NCBI RefSeq assembly: GCF_031119625.1
Contig: NZ_JAVHZV010000020.1
Coordinates: 62,001 to 126,000, forward strand
Direction of reading: 5' to 3'
Source: Pseudomonas sp. G34
Lineage (GTDB): Bacteria > Pseudomonadota > Gammaproteobacteria > Pseudomonadales > Pseudomonadaceae
Length of the DNA: 64,000 nt
Shown: positions 1 to 8,370 of the stretch, in pieces
Numbering within the stretch: position 1 is the stretch's first letter
Layout: every line of letters begins with the position of its first letter
Notes under the pieces: generated by a model
Told to the model about the DNA's origin: nothing
The model's input: the letters and a program-made list of their open reading frames with translations, nothing else
Databases searched by the model: none
Made by a program: the position numbers and the translations under genes

Positions 1-327
1 GAGCAGCTGCTGCATGAAGATGTTGCGCATCGGCCAGCCGTACTCGGCGGCCGTCGGTTTGACTTCGGCAAAGCACACGCCACGGGCGTTGTAGTAGCGC
101 AGCGGCACATCGCAGATCATGTCGCGAATGGCCATGTCGGCGATGCCGATGCCCTGCAACACGCGCAGCGCCTCATCGTCCATGCCGACCGCACGCGGGT
201 ACGGGAGGATGCCCTCGGCCAACTCCAGCACCACGCACTGGATGCCGTGATGGCCCATGTAGTGGGCCATGGCGATGCCATTCGGCCCGCCGCCGACGAT
301 GACTACCTGAGTCGTCTCGCGTTTCAT
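1..327 (-). CDS. FAD-dependent aromatic hydroxylase, MhpA-like (N-terminal part; runs off window)
   Basis: Only the first 109 codons are in the window; the gene continues beyond base 1. The start is the ATG at 327-325. The protein opens with a dinucleotide-binding motif (VVIVGGGPNG, about residues 8-17) and an acidic strand end (VVLELAEG). It then carries YPRAVGMDDEALR and GWPMRNIF, which resemble the 3-(3-hydroxyphenyl)propionate hydroxylase (MhpA) type of class A flavoprotein monooxygenase. That family hydroxylates phenolic rings before ring cleavage, using NAD(P)H and O2. It is the most distal gene seen in a minus-strand operon with hydrolase and VOC genes, which fits aromatic catabolism. 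The substrate cannot be read from this fragment. Confidence 0.75.
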   Translation of the reverse strand, partial: MKRETTQVVIVGGGPNGIAMAHYMGHHGIQCVVLELAEGILPYPRAVGMDDEALRVLQGIGIADMAIRDMICDVPLRYYNARGVCFAEVKPTAAEYGWPMRNIFMQQLL

Positions 328-367
328 GCTTTCCACCTGTTTCTTGTAGGTTTCGGTGTAGATCGGG

Positions 368-1204
368 CTAGGCGCGCTGCGCCCGCAGATAGTCGCCGAC
401 GACCTGATTGAACAGCGCGCTCTGGTCGTCGTGAACGTAGTGGCTGGCGTCGTCGATCACGGCTGTCTGAACGTTCGGGTTGGCGCTCTGCAGTGCCTCC
501 AGGGTCGCCAGCGGCAGGAAATCCGAGCGCCCGCCACGAATGAACAGCGTCGGGCAGTCCAGTGCATGCACCGCCGGCCACAGATCGGTCGGGGTGATGC
601 TCAGGCGCGCCTCGGCGATGCCCTGCTGGTCATGCCGCCAGGTGATGCCCTGCTCGGTTTGCTTCATCGAATGGGCCAGCCGCGAGGCCAGCCCCTCGGC
701 CGACAGGCCCGGGCGCGAGCGCTGCCAGAAGGCTCGCGCGTGCGCCCAGTCCGGAAAATACAGCGGTGTTTCCTGCATCTCGCGGCGGATGCGCGCCGCC
801 CCGTCGCCGACGCTCGACGAACCCGGGCCGATGTCCTCGATCACCAGGGCCGACAGGCGCCCCGGGTGTTGGCGGGCGTACTCCAGGGCATTGGCGCCGC
901 CCAGGGAGTGGCCGACCAGCATGAAGCGCCCCAGGTGCAGGTACTCGACCAGGTCTTCGAGGTCGCGCACGTAGTGCTCGGTGCAGTAGGTGCGGCTGTC
1001 GGCCCAGTCACTCAGTCCGCGTCCGCGCTGGTCGAGGGCATAGCAGCAGAACGCGTCGCCCAGGGCCTCGGCCAGCGACTGCCAGGTCTGCGCATAGGCG
1101 CGCAGACCATGCAGCAGGATCACCGGTGTGGCATCGGGGTTGCCCCACTGCAGGAAATGCAGCGGCAGCATCGAGCGGTTGTGGAAGAAGTGACTGTTGG
1201 ACAT
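368..1204 (-). CDS. alpha/beta hydrolase
   Basis: A 278-residue alpha/beta-hydrolase. The oxyanion region is LLHGLRAYAQTW, the nucleophile elbow is GHSLGG, and the terminal histidine is probably in ASHYVHDD. No signal peptide is seen, so it should be cytoplasmic. The start at 1204 (MSNSHFF) is chosen over an in-frame start 27 bases upstream because GGAG lies 7 bases before it. It sits between the AA_synth gene and the flavin monooxygenase, in the position of a C-C bond hydrolase (MhpC type) or an ester/lactone hydrolase in an aromatic pathway. Which of these it is cannot be settled from sequence. Confidence 0.8.
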   Translation of the reverse strand: MSNSHFFHNRSMLPLHFLQWGNPDATPVILLHGLRAYAQTWQSLAEALGDAFCCYALDQRGRGLSDWADSRTYCTEHYVRDLEDLVEYLHLGRFMLVGHSLGGANALEYARQHPGRLSALVIEDIGPGSSSVGDGAARIRREMQETPLYFPDWAHARAFWQRSRPGLSAEGLASRLAHSMKQTEQGITWRHDQQGIAEARLSITPTDLWPAVHALDCPTLFIRGGRSDFLPLATLEALQSANPNVQTAVIDDASHYVHDDQSALFNQVVGDYLRAQRA

Positions 1205-1231
1205 GGCGGTTCTCCGGCCGGCGCGTGGCAC

Positions 1232-1834
1232 TCAGGTCAGCCCGTTGTCGCCCTTGATGGCATCGGCGGTCAGGCCGCCCAGGCGGGCATGCAGGCGCCC
1301 GCGGGTGGCGAAGGCCCAGATGATGATCACTTCGTCCGGCGCCGGGCCGTCGCCAAAGGAGGCCGACACGGTGTCGTAGTGCGAACGCACGTAGAGGGCG
1401 TCCTTGTGGGCCAGCGGAATGTCGATGGTCACCCCCGGCGCGCCGCGCTTGCCGGTCGACGGCACCCACGACTTGCCGCCACCCAGGGCGACGCGGATCG
1501 GGTCGGCAGCCGGGTTGGTCAGGAAGGCGTTGCCGTGCTCGTACTCGCTGGCGCTACCGACCAGGCAGGCCTTGCCGTAGCTGATCACGCTGCGGCCGGC
1601 GGCCAGTTCATTGATGCGCCGGCCGAATTCATGGCCGAGCAGCGGCGAGTCATTGATCAGCTCATCGAGGTTCTCGCTGAAGCGCCCGGCGTAGGGGTTG
1701 TGGATGGCCGCGGCGATCACGTACTTGAACACGGGCTCGCCATCGGCCAGTTTGCCGGTTTCGTTGGCGTGGGTTTCTTCGGTGAAGCTGTACCACTTGC
1801 GGATGTGGTAGCTGGCGAAATTCTTGGCTTTCAT
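1232..1834 (-). CDS. AA_synth (DUF1185) family protein
   Basis: A 200-residue soluble protein starting MKAKNFASYHIRKWYSF. Family features are PVFKYVIAAAIHNPYAGRF near residue 40, a central GHEFGRRINE and SVISYGKACLVG, and a C-terminal IIIWAFATRGRLHARLGGL. I recognise it as the 'amino acid synthesis' family (Pfam AA_synth, formerly DUF1185). Members are often found in catabolic operons and have no firmly established reaction. The ATG at 1834 is preferred over a TTG one codon upstream; AAGGA lies 8 bases before it. It is 27 bases from the hydrolase and 15 from the VOC gene, so co-transcription is very likely. Confidence 0.75.
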   Translation of the reverse strand: MKAKNFASYHIRKWYSFTEETHANETGKLADGEPVFKYVIAAAIHNPYAGRFSENLDELINDSPLLGHEFGRRINELAAGRSVISYGKACLVGSASEYEHGNAFLTNPAADPIRVALGGGKSWVPSTGKRGAPGVTIDIPLAHKDALYVRSHYDTVSASFGDGPAPDEVIIIWAFATRGRLHARLGGLTADAIKGDNGLT

Positions 1835-1849
1835 CAAGGTGTTCCTTGC

Positions 1850-2299
1850 TCAGAGAGGGTCGACGGTGAAGTTGCGGCTCGGTGCCCCGGCCGCCTTGAA
1901 ACGCGCCTTGGCCAGGGCGTCGTCGTGTTCGGTTTCGAAGAAGAATTCCAGGCGGTTGCCGTCCGGGTCGTGGAAGTACAGGCCGTTGCCGATCTCGTGA
2001 TCGGTGATCTTGACGATCTCCACGCCCTTGCTCAGCAACATGCCGTACAGCTCGCGCAGGGTGGTCATGTCGCCGGCCACTTCCAGGCCGTAGTGCTGCA
2101 GGCCCAGGCCGCCCTGATGGGCGCCGGGCTCGGCCTTGATCAGGGCGATGTCGTGGTGCTTGCTGCCAAAGGCCATCATCACCCAGGCCTCGCCACGGGC
2201 GCTTTCATGCATGCCCAGCACATCGGCGTACCACAGCGCCGAGGCGTCCGGGTCGGTGACGAACAGCGAAATATGGGTGCGCAGGATGTCGATCTTCAT
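1850..2299 (-). CDS. VOC (glyoxalase/extradiol dioxygenase-like) protein
   Basis: A 149-residue single-module vicinal-oxygen-chelate protein. Candidate metal ligands are a His near residue 9 (LRTHISLFV), a His near 68 (GLQHYGLEV) and a Glu near 118 (GNRLEFFFE), the 2-His-1-carboxylate arrangement of extradiol dioxygenases and glyoxalases. DPDGNRLEFFFE is typical of catechol 2,3-dioxygenase C-terminal modules. Full two-domain extradiol enzymes are near 300 residues, so this is a one-domain version. Position beside an MhpA-like hydroxylase and a hydrolase suggests ring cleavage or an isomerase step, which is inference. Confidence 0.8.
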   Translation of the reverse strand: MKIDILRTHISLFVTDPDASALWYADVLGMHESARGEAWVMMAFGSKHHDIALIKAEPGAHQGGLGLQHYGLEVAGDMTTLRELYGMLLSKGVEIVKITDHEIGNGLYFHDPDGNRLEFFFETEHDDALAKARFKAAGAPSRNFTVDPL

Positions 2300-2309
2300 C
2301 GCAAGGCCC

Positions 2310-3347
2310 TCACTTCTTGATCACGGATGTGTGCCCGGCCTTGATCTGCGCCACCGCCGGCGTCCACAGCACGTCGGCGATCTCGCTGAATTCGCGCCAC
2401 TGCTTCTGCCAGCCGTTGCCGCCGTTCAGCGAGGTGAACAGGTGGCCGTACTTGGTGCCGGCGACGATCTGCAGCGGGTTGGCCGGGTTGAAGGCGATGG
2501 CCCACACGCAGGAGTTGGGCTGCTGGGACAGCGGCAGCACTTCCCAGGTAGCGGCGGCGTCACGGGAGACCAGCACCTTGCTGGTGGTGCCCGGGGTGCC
2601 GTCGGAAATGCTCAGGTACAGGGTGTCTTCGCTGCCCACCGGTGCATTGAGCACGCGCACGTAGTACAGGCCGAAGGCGTCGGCGCCGACGATCCCGGTC
2701 CAGGTCGCGCCTTCGTCGAAGCTGCGGTACACGGCGTTGACGCACACCACCACGATGACCTTCTTGCCATGGTTGGGCAGCACCACGATGTTGTGCACAT
2801 CGGAGTTGTAGTCCCACAGCAGGCGGTCATCGAGGCGGGTGAAGGTTTCGCCGCCATCGCGGCTATGGAACAGGCCGCCCTCTTCCAGGCCGAACCACAC
2901 CTGGTTGCGGTCGGTGGGGTCGTAGGCGAAGGCCAGCAGGCGTGGCTTGCTGACGCCCTCGCAGAACTCGGGAATCTCTACCGGCACGCGGTACCAGCTG
3001 GCGCCGGCATCCAGGGTGCGCCAGAGCACGGCCCGCGATGGCGCGCCGGTGCCGACGAAGATGCGCTTGGCATCCTTGGGGTCGACCGCCACCTTCCACA
3101 CGGTTTCGCCATTGAACGGCGAGTCGACGCGCGTCCACTTGCCGCCGGTGTCGTGGCTCACGCACAGGCCGACATCGGTGCCGGCGTAGATCACTTCCGG
3201 CGCTTGCGGGCTGACGCTCAGCGAGCGGGTGATGGCATCGAACTCGATGTCCTGGCCGAGGCCCAGGCGATGCCAGGTCTTGCCATCGTCGGCGCTGCGG
3301 ATCACCGCTTGGCCGACGGTGGCCACCAACAGGGTTCCGTTGCTCAT
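2310..3347 (-). CDS. Asp-box (BNR) beta-propeller protein, cytoplasmic
   Basis: A 345-residue protein with at least seven Asp-box-like repeats spread along its length: SADDGKTW, SHDTGGKW, TLDAGASW, SRDGGETF, SFDEGATW, SRDAAATW and SLNGGNGW. This predicts a seven-bladed propeller of the sialidase/YCF48/VPS10 architecture. There is no signal peptide and no catalytic sialidase domain, so it should act in the cytoplasm. The start is backed by AGGAGG 5 bases before the ATG. It lies between a VOC gene and an SDR in a catabolic operon, so an enzymatic (lactonase- or isomerase-like) or scaffold role is possible. I do not recognise a specific function. Confidence 0.75.
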   Translation of the reverse strand: MSNGTLLVATVGQAVIRSADDGKTWHRLGLGQDIEFDAITRSLSVSPQAPEVIYAGTDVGLCVSHDTGGKWTRVDSPFNGETVWKVAVDPKDAKRIFVGTGAPSRAVLWRTLDAGASWYRVPVEIPEFCEGVSKPRLLAFAYDPTDRNQVWFGLEEGGLFHSRDGGETFTRLDDRLLWDYNSDVHNIVVLPNHGKKVIVVVCVNAVYRSFDEGATWTGIVGADAFGLYYVRVLNAPVGSEDTLYLSISDGTPGTTSKVLVSRDAAATWEVLPLSQQPNSCVWAIAFNPANPLQIVAGTKYGHLFTSLNGGNGWQKQWREFSEIADVLWTPAVAQIKAGHTSVIKK

Positions 3348-3357
3348 GGTTGCCTCC

Positions 3358-4152
3358 TCAGATGAAGATGCCGCGGGTCAGGCCGCCATCGATACCGATG
3401 GATTCGCCAGTAACGGCGGCCGCTTTGGGGGATGCCAGGAAACCGATCAGCCAGCCCATTTCGATCGGCTGCAGGGTGCGGCGGATCGGCGTGGAGTCGA
3501 TGTAGGCCTGCTCGACCTGCTGCGGGGTCTTGCCCTGCTTGACGCCTTCACGCTCGTACAGCTCGTGGATGTGCGGGGTGTCGACCACACCGGGGTGGAT
3601 CAGGTTGACGGTGATGCCCGACGGGCCGAGCTGGTCGGAGAGGGTCTTGGTCATGTGGGCGATGGCCAGGTTGCGCATGCCCGACAGCACCTTGCTGCCA
3701 CGCCCGGTGAGGCCGCCGATGTTGATGATGCGCCCGAAGCCGGCCGCCTTCATGTGCGGGGTCACCGCCTTGGCGCAGCGGAAGTAGCCGATCACCTTGG
3801 TGTTGAGGTCCGACAGCAGCTCGTCGTCGCCGGCGTGTTCGATATCGTTGCGCACCACGCCGGACGGCGCAGCGGCGCCATTGACCAGGATGTCGATACG
3901 GCCGAAGTGATCCTTGGCCTGCTGCACCATGCTCGACACCGCCTGCATGTCGTTGGTGTCGCAGAACAGCGGCAGCACTTCATTGCCGGTTTGCGCGCTG
4001 ATTTCCTCGGCAGCGGCGCGCAGGTATTCCATGCGGCGCGCACAGATGACCACCTTGCAGCCCTCTTCGGACAGGAAACGCGCGACTTCTTTGCCGATAC
4101 CCATGCCGCCGCCGGTGACGATGGCGACGCGGTCTTGCAGTTGCAGATCCAT
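3358..4152 (-). CDS. SDR-family protein lacking the Tyr-x3-Lys catalytic pair
   Basis: A 264-residue classical-SDR fold. The cofactor motif TGGGMGIG is near residue 14, the NAG-equivalent is VNGAAAP, the Asn of helix 4 region is present, and GGLTRGIFI forms a FabG-like C-terminus. The active-site segment after GGLTGRGSKV reads LSGMRNLAIAHMTKTL. Aligned with the usual YSASKAALIALTRSL, the Tyr is Ser and the Lys is Asn. The protein therefore probably does not use standard SDR proton relay chemistry. It may bind NAD(P) for another reaction or be non-catalytic. It lies 10 bases from the propeller gene and 25 from the aldehyde dehydrogenase, within the operon. Confidence 0.8.
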   Translation of the reverse strand: MDLQLQDRVAIVTGGGMGIGKEVARFLSEEGCKVVICARRMEYLRAAAEEISAQTGNEVLPLFCDTNDMQAVSSMVQQAKDHFGRIDILVNGAAAPSGVVRNDIEHAGDDELLSDLNTKVIGYFRCAKAVTPHMKAAGFGRIINIGGLTGRGSKVLSGMRNLAIAHMTKTLSDQLGPSGITVNLIHPGVVDTPHIHELYEREGVKQGKTPQQVEQAYIDSTPIRRTLQPIEMGWLIGFLASPKAAAVTGESIGIDGGLTRGIFI

Positions 4153-4177
4153 GATTGTTCCTCTGGTAATCGTGTGG

Positions 4178-5668
4178 TCAGGCGAGATCGACGTAGACGC
4201 TCTTGGTCTCGGTGTAGGCGTCGATCACGTTCTTACTCATTTCCCGGCCCCAGCCGGATTGCTTGTAGCCACCGAAGGGCGAGGCCGGGTCGACCACGTT
4301 CCAACAGTTGATCCATACCGAACCGGCCTTGAGCTGCGCCGCCAGGCGATGCGCGGAACGCAGGTCGCGGGTCCACAGGCCGGCGGCCAGGCCGTACGGC
4401 GAGTCGTTGGCGCGCTGGGCGAGTTCGTCGACGTCGCTCCAGCTCATCACCGTGAGCACCGGGCCGAAGATTTCCTCACGGGCCACACAGCTCTGCTCGG
4501 CGCGGTCGAAGAACACCGTGGGTTCGATGAAGTGGCCCTGCTCCAGGTGCGCCGGGCGCTTGCCGCCGCAGACCAGCTCGGCGCCGTCCTGTACGCCGCG
4601 CTGCAGGTAACCGCTCACGGTGCTCAGCTGGCGCTCGGAAACCAGCGGCCCGAGGGTGCTGCGGCTGTCCAGCCCGGAGCCGATGACGTGGGCGGCGGCG
4701 TGCTTGCGCAGCTCCTCGAGCACCTGGTCGAGCACCGATTCATGCACGTACAGGCGCGAGGCGGCGGTGCACACCTGGCCCTGGTTGTAGAAGATGCCGT
4801 CGGCGGCGCCCTTGGCGGCGCGCACGATGTCGGCGTCCGCCAGGATGATGTTCGGCGACTTGCCGCCCAGCTCCAGGGACACCTTCTTCATGTTGCTGGT
4901 GGCAGCCTGGGCGATCAGCCGGCCGACGTTGGTGGAGCCGGTGAAGGCGATCTTGTCGACATCGGCGTGCTGGGACAGCGGCGCGCCGGTGCGGGCACCG
5001 AAGCCGGTGAGCAGGTTGACCACCCCGGCGGGGAAGCCGGCCTCCTCGATCAGCTGCACCAGGCGCACGGCTACCAGCGGCGTTTGCTCGGCAGGCTTGA
5101 GCACCGCGGTGCAGCCGGTGGCCAGGGCCGGGCCGAGCTTCCACACGCACATGTTCAGCGGGAAGTTCCACGGCACGATCAGCGCGCACACGCCCACCGG
5201 CTCGCGCAGGGTGTAGTTGAGCATCGGTGCGCCGCTGGCCGGCGATACCGGCAGCGTGCTGCCCTCGATCTTGGTCGGCCAGCCGGCGAAGTAGCGAACG
5301 ATGTTGGCAGCGGCGGTGGCCTCGCCACGGGAGGCGGCGATGGTCTTGCCGTTCTCCAGGGTGATCAGTTGCGCCAGCTCCTCGCGGTGGGCATCGATCA
5401 GCTCGGCCAGGCGAAACAGCAGGTAGCCGCGGCGCGCCGGGGTTTCCCAGCGCCATGGGCCCTCGAAGGCGGCACGGGCGGCGGCGACCGCCGCATCGAC
5501 ATCGGCCTCCTCGCCCTCGGCGACTTCGCACAACAGGGTGGCGGTGGCCGGGTTTTCGACGGCGAAGCGCTTGCCGCTGGCCGCCTCCACCCACTGGCCG
5601 CCAATCAACAGGCGCTTGGGCGTGGCCAGGAATTCACGGACGGCAGGTAGCAGTTGAATCTCGCTCAT
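4178..5668 (-). CDS. NAD(P)+-dependent aldehyde dehydrogenase
   Basis: A full-length 496-residue aldehyde dehydrogenase. The NAD site FTGSTNVG lies near residue 240, the general base Glu is in LELGGKSPN near 265, and the catalytic Cys is in YNQGQVCTAASR near 300. The C-terminal EIFGPV and PFGGYKQSGWGRE motifs are intact. It oxidises an aldehyde to the acid in the cytoplasm. It follows the TPP enzyme gene by 3 bases, so the natural reading is that a 2-oxo acid is decarboxylated and the aldehyde oxidised here, as in the mandelate/benzoylformate route. The actual substrate is not determined. Confidence 0.9.
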   Translation of the reverse strand: MSEIQLLPAVREFLATPKRLLIGGQWVEAASGKRFAVENPATATLLCEVAEGEEADVDAAVAAARAAFEGPWRWETPARRGYLLFRLAELIDAHREELAQLITLENGKTIAASRGEATAAANIVRYFAGWPTKIEGSTLPVSPASGAPMLNYTLREPVGVCALIVPWNFPLNMCVWKLGPALATGCTAVLKPAEQTPLVAVRLVQLIEEAGFPAGVVNLLTGFGARTGAPLSQHADVDKIAFTGSTNVGRLIAQAATSNMKKVSLELGGKSPNIILADADIVRAAKGAADGIFYNQGQVCTAASRLYVHESVLDQVLEELRKHAAAHVIGSGLDSRSTLGPLVSERQLSTVSGYLQRGVQDGAELVCGGKRPAHLEQGHFIEPTVFFDRAEQSCVAREEIFGPVLTVMSWSDVDELAQRANDSPYGLAAGLWTRDLRSAHRLAAQLKAGSVWINCWNVVDPASPFGGYKQSGWGREMSKNVIDAYTETKSVYVDLA

Positions 5669-5671
5669 GGT

Positions 5672-7222
5672 TCAGAGCTCCATTTCGATCAGGCAGGGCG
5701 CCGCGCTGGCGATGGCATTCGCCAGGGCCTGACGCAGTTCGAGGTTGGTTCGCACGCTGCTCGCCGGTACGCCGTAGCCCTTGGCCAGGGCCTTCCAGTC
5801 CACCCGCGGGCGATCCAGCTCGGTCAGCGCCAGGGCCTGCGGGCCGAAGTCGGTCACCCCGTAACGGCGCAGCTCGTTCTGCAGGATCGCGTAGCGGTGG
5901 TTGGCGGCGATCAGGATGATCACCGGCAGCTGTTCGCGGGCGATGCTCCACAGCGTCTGGATGGTGTACTGGGCGCTGCCGTCCGATTGCAGGCAGAACA
6001 CCTGGTTGCCGCGCTCGGCCAGGGCCGCGCCGAAGCCGGCCGGAATGCCCTGGCCGATGGCGCCGCCGGTGTTGGTCAGCACGCGGTGGCGAGCGGCACC
6101 GGCCGAGGCGGTGAAGAACGGGTAACCGCAGGTGCCGCCCTCGATGGAGACGATGCAGTCGTCGGTCAGCGCCGCCGACAGCACCTTGCCGATGGACTGT
6201 GGCGACAGCGCGTCGCCTGCCGGCGGCATCTCGATGCCTTGCGGCGCAGGCACATGAGCCGGCGCCTGCAGGGCTTCGGCCACGGCGCTGATGGCGCCGA
6301 CCACGTCGTCACCGACCTCGGCCAGCGACAGCAGGCGATCACGTTCGGCCAGGCGCGAGGCGATGCCTTCGTAGCCGAAGTAGCTGATCGGCTCCGGCAC
6401 ACCGGCGCACACCACTAGGTCGTACTGGTCGAGAATCTCGATGGCCACTTCCGGGAAGTACGGCAGGCGGTCGAGATCCGGCAGGCCGCCACCGCGATGG
6501 CTGACCCGCGGGAAGGTTTCGGCGAACAGGCGCACGCCCGGCAGCTGAGCCAGGCGGCCGGCAGCCTCCAGCCCCTGGGCCGACAGCCCGCTGTCACCGA
6601 CGATGAACACCAGGCGCTTGCCGGCCTTGAGGGCGGCCACCACCTGCTCGACCTTGTCGCCGGCCAGGCGGCGAACCGGCGCCTGCAGTGGTGCGAAACG
6701 CGCGGCACCAGCCGACACCTGATTGGCCTGCAGGTCCATCGGCAGGATCAGGCTGGCGATCTGCCCGCGTGGCTGCCAGGCAGCCTGCACGGCGCTCTGG
6801 AAATCCTCACCGACCCGCTCGGCGCTGCGCGAGGTGCGTACCCAGCCGGATACCGCGCCGGCCAGGGCCTCGATGTCGCTGGCCAGGGGGGGATCGTAGT
6901 TGACGTGCCAGGAAGCGTGATCGCCGATCACGTTGACGATCGGCGTGTTGGCGCGACGGGCGTTGTGCAGGTTGGCGATACCGTTGGCGAAGCCCGGGCC
7001 GAGGTGGGTCAGGGTCATGGCCGGTTTGCCGGCGATGCGCCCGTAACCGTCGGCGGCGCCGGTGCACACGCCTTCGAACAGCGACAGCACGGGTTTGAGC
7101 GTCAGCGCGGGATGCTTCGCGATGGCGGCCACCAGGGGAATCTCGGTGGTTCCCGGGTTGGCAAAGCAGTATTCGACGCCGCTGGCGGCAGCGGCCTCGA
7201 TCAGTAGTTCGGCACCATTCAT
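5672..7222 (-). CDS. TPP-dependent enzyme, acetolactate synthase/benzoylformate decarboxylase-like
   Basis: A 516-residue three-domain TPP enzyme. The N-terminal PYR domain has the conserved Glu region (YCFANPGTTEIPLV), there is a central domain, and the C-terminal PP domain carries the TPP motif QSDGSAQYTIQTLW...NHRYAIL, with the usual GDG replaced by SDG. The start at 7222 (MNGAELL) is preferred over an ATG 21 bases upstream because GCGAGG lies 9 bases before it. No FAD is implied at this size; a 2-oxo acid decarboxylase or oxalyl-CoA-decarboxylase-like carboligase is likely. It is the first gene of the minus-strand operon, divergent from the IclR regulator. Confidence 0.85.
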   Translation of the reverse strand: MNGAELLIEAAAASGVEYCFANPGTTEIPLVAAIAKHPALTLKPVLSLFEGVCTGAADGYGRIAGKPAMTLTHLGPGFANGIANLHNARRANTPIVNVIGDHASWHVNYDPPLASDIEALAGAVSGWVRTSRSAERVGEDFQSAVQAAWQPRGQIASLILPMDLQANQVSAGAARFAPLQAPVRRLAGDKVEQVVAALKAGKRLVFIVGDSGLSAQGLEAAGRLAQLPGVRLFAETFPRVSHRGGGLPDLDRLPYFPEVAIEILDQYDLVVCAGVPEPISYFGYEGIASRLAERDRLLSLAEVGDDVVGAISAVAEALQAPAHVPAPQGIEMPPAGDALSPQSIGKVLSAALTDDCIVSIEGGTCGYPFFTASAGAARHRVLTNTGGAIGQGIPAGFGAALAERGNQVFCLQSDGSAQYTIQTLWSIAREQLPVIILIAANHRYAILQNELRRYGVTDFGPQALALTELDRPRVDWKALAKGYGVPASSVRTNLELRQALANAIASAAPCLIEMEL

Positions 7223-7244
7223 TTCGTCTAGCCTCGCAGGCATC

Positions 7245-7277
7245 TTTTGTTTTGAGATTTATTCCATCAAACAAAAA
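7245..7277. promoter_or_regulatory. AT-rich inverted repeat, candidate IclR-type operator
   Basis: Two 11-base arms, TTTTGTTTTGA (7245-7255) and TCAAACAAAAA (7267-7277), form an imperfect palindrome with 11 bases between. It lies just upstream of the minus-strand catabolic operon, in the 259-base region shared with the divergent IclR gene, and is far more AT-rich than its surroundings. IclR proteins bind palindromes in such positions. Binding by this regulator is inference. Confidence 0.4.
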
Positions 7278-7481
7278 ACCCAACAAGTTATTTTTATCGT
7301 TTTACTCAAAATACGAGACAAATGAGATTTTTAAGGGTAATTTGACAATCAATTTTCAGCCTGCAAGATTGCCTACCCCTCGCCTGCTCGACAGGGCAGC
7401 CTTATCGGTCGGTATCCGGGGGCACTGTGGTGGTCAGGTTGGCAAACGGTGGCGGCACAAGGCCGCTGCGCAAGGAGTGAC

Positions 7482-8246
7482 ATGAGCAGTTTGAGCAAGA
7501 CCCTGGGTGTGCTGGACCTGTTCGGCCCCGAGCAGCTGCAGGTGGATCCGGAGACCATTGCCGCGCGCATGGGGCTCTCGCGGGCCACCGTGTATCGCTA
7601 CGTGAAGGATCTCTGCGATGCGGGCCTGCTGACCCGCGTCGGCGCCGGCAGCTACGGCCTGGGGCCGCGGATCATCGAGCTGGACTGGATGATGCGCCAG
7701 TACGACCCGATCCTCAGCGCCGGCCGCGAGCTGATGCACGAGCTGGCCGACAAGACCGGCCTGGCGGTGTTCGCCAGCGTGTTCTACGACGGCCACATCA
7801 TCAACACCTACATCACCGAGTCCCATGACGCCTCGCACTTCGCCTTCGGTCGCGGCCACCCGCTGCCGCTGTTTCGCGGTGCGCAATCCAAGGTGCTGGT
7901 CGCCTCGCAAAAGGGCAAACGCCTGCAGAAACTCCATGAAGAGATCGCCCGCGACCCCGGCAACCCGTACAGCACCTGCAGCTGGTCGGAGTTCGCGCGG
8001 ATGGCCAAGAAGATCCGCAAGGACGGCTACAGCATCACCCACGACGAGCTCAACACCGGGCACACCGGTATTGCCGCGCCCATCGTCAGCGTCGATGAGA
8101 AGGAAGTGGTCGGTAGTATTTCGGCGGTGGGCACCACGGCCAATTTCCGCCTGCTACGCCAGGAGACGGTACTCGACATGCTGATCGAGACCACCAGGCA
8201 AATCGCCCAGAACATGCACGCGCAGCGTTCGATACCGGCTGCTTGA
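7482..8246 (+). CDS. IclR-family transcriptional regulator
   Basis: A 254-residue regulator with an N-terminal winged helix-turn-helix (DPETIAARMGLSRATVYRYVKD, split here as AARMGLSRATVYRY, residues about 25-45) followed by the IclR effector-binding GAF-like domain, including HDELNTGHTGIAAPI and VVGSISAVG. The ATG at 7482 is chosen because AAGGAG lies 4 bases upstream; a longer in-frame start lacks this. It is transcribed away from the TPP-enzyme/aldehyde-dehydrogenase operon and is the obvious candidate to control it in response to a pathway compound. IclR proteins can repress or activate, and the sequence does not say which. Confidence 0.9.
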   Translation: MSSLSKTLGVLDLFGPEQLQVDPETIAARMGLSRATVYRYVKDLCDAGLLTRVGAGSYGLGPRIIELDWMMRQYDPILSAGRELMHELADKTGLAVFASVFYDGHIINTYITESHDASHFAFGRGHPLPLFRGAQSKVLVASQKGKRLQKLHEEIARDPGNPYSTCSWSEFARMAKKIRKDGYSITHDELNTGHTGIAAPIVSVDEKEVVGSISAVGTTANFRLLRQETVLDMLIETTRQIAQNMHAQRSIPAA

Positions 8247-8275
8247 AAAAGCGCCGCTACGGCAATGGCGGGGAA

Positions 8276-8307
8276 GGAAAAACGACTGCCCACAGGCGGG
8301 CAGTCGT
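8276..8307 (-). terminator. intrinsic terminator-like hairpin, reading on minus strand
   Basis: Arms ACGACTGCCC (8282-8291) and GGGCAGTCGT (8298-8307) pair perfectly over 10 bases. On the minus strand the stem is followed by a run of five T. It lies 29 bases beyond the IclR stop and about 430 bases downstream of the porin gene, so it could end minus-strand transcription before it enters the iclR gene. Confidence 0.55.
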
Positions 8308-8370
8308 GCGACCAAGTGCGTGGAGCAGGTCGCCAAGAGGGTCAGGTGAACGCCACTTGGGTGGCGCGTA

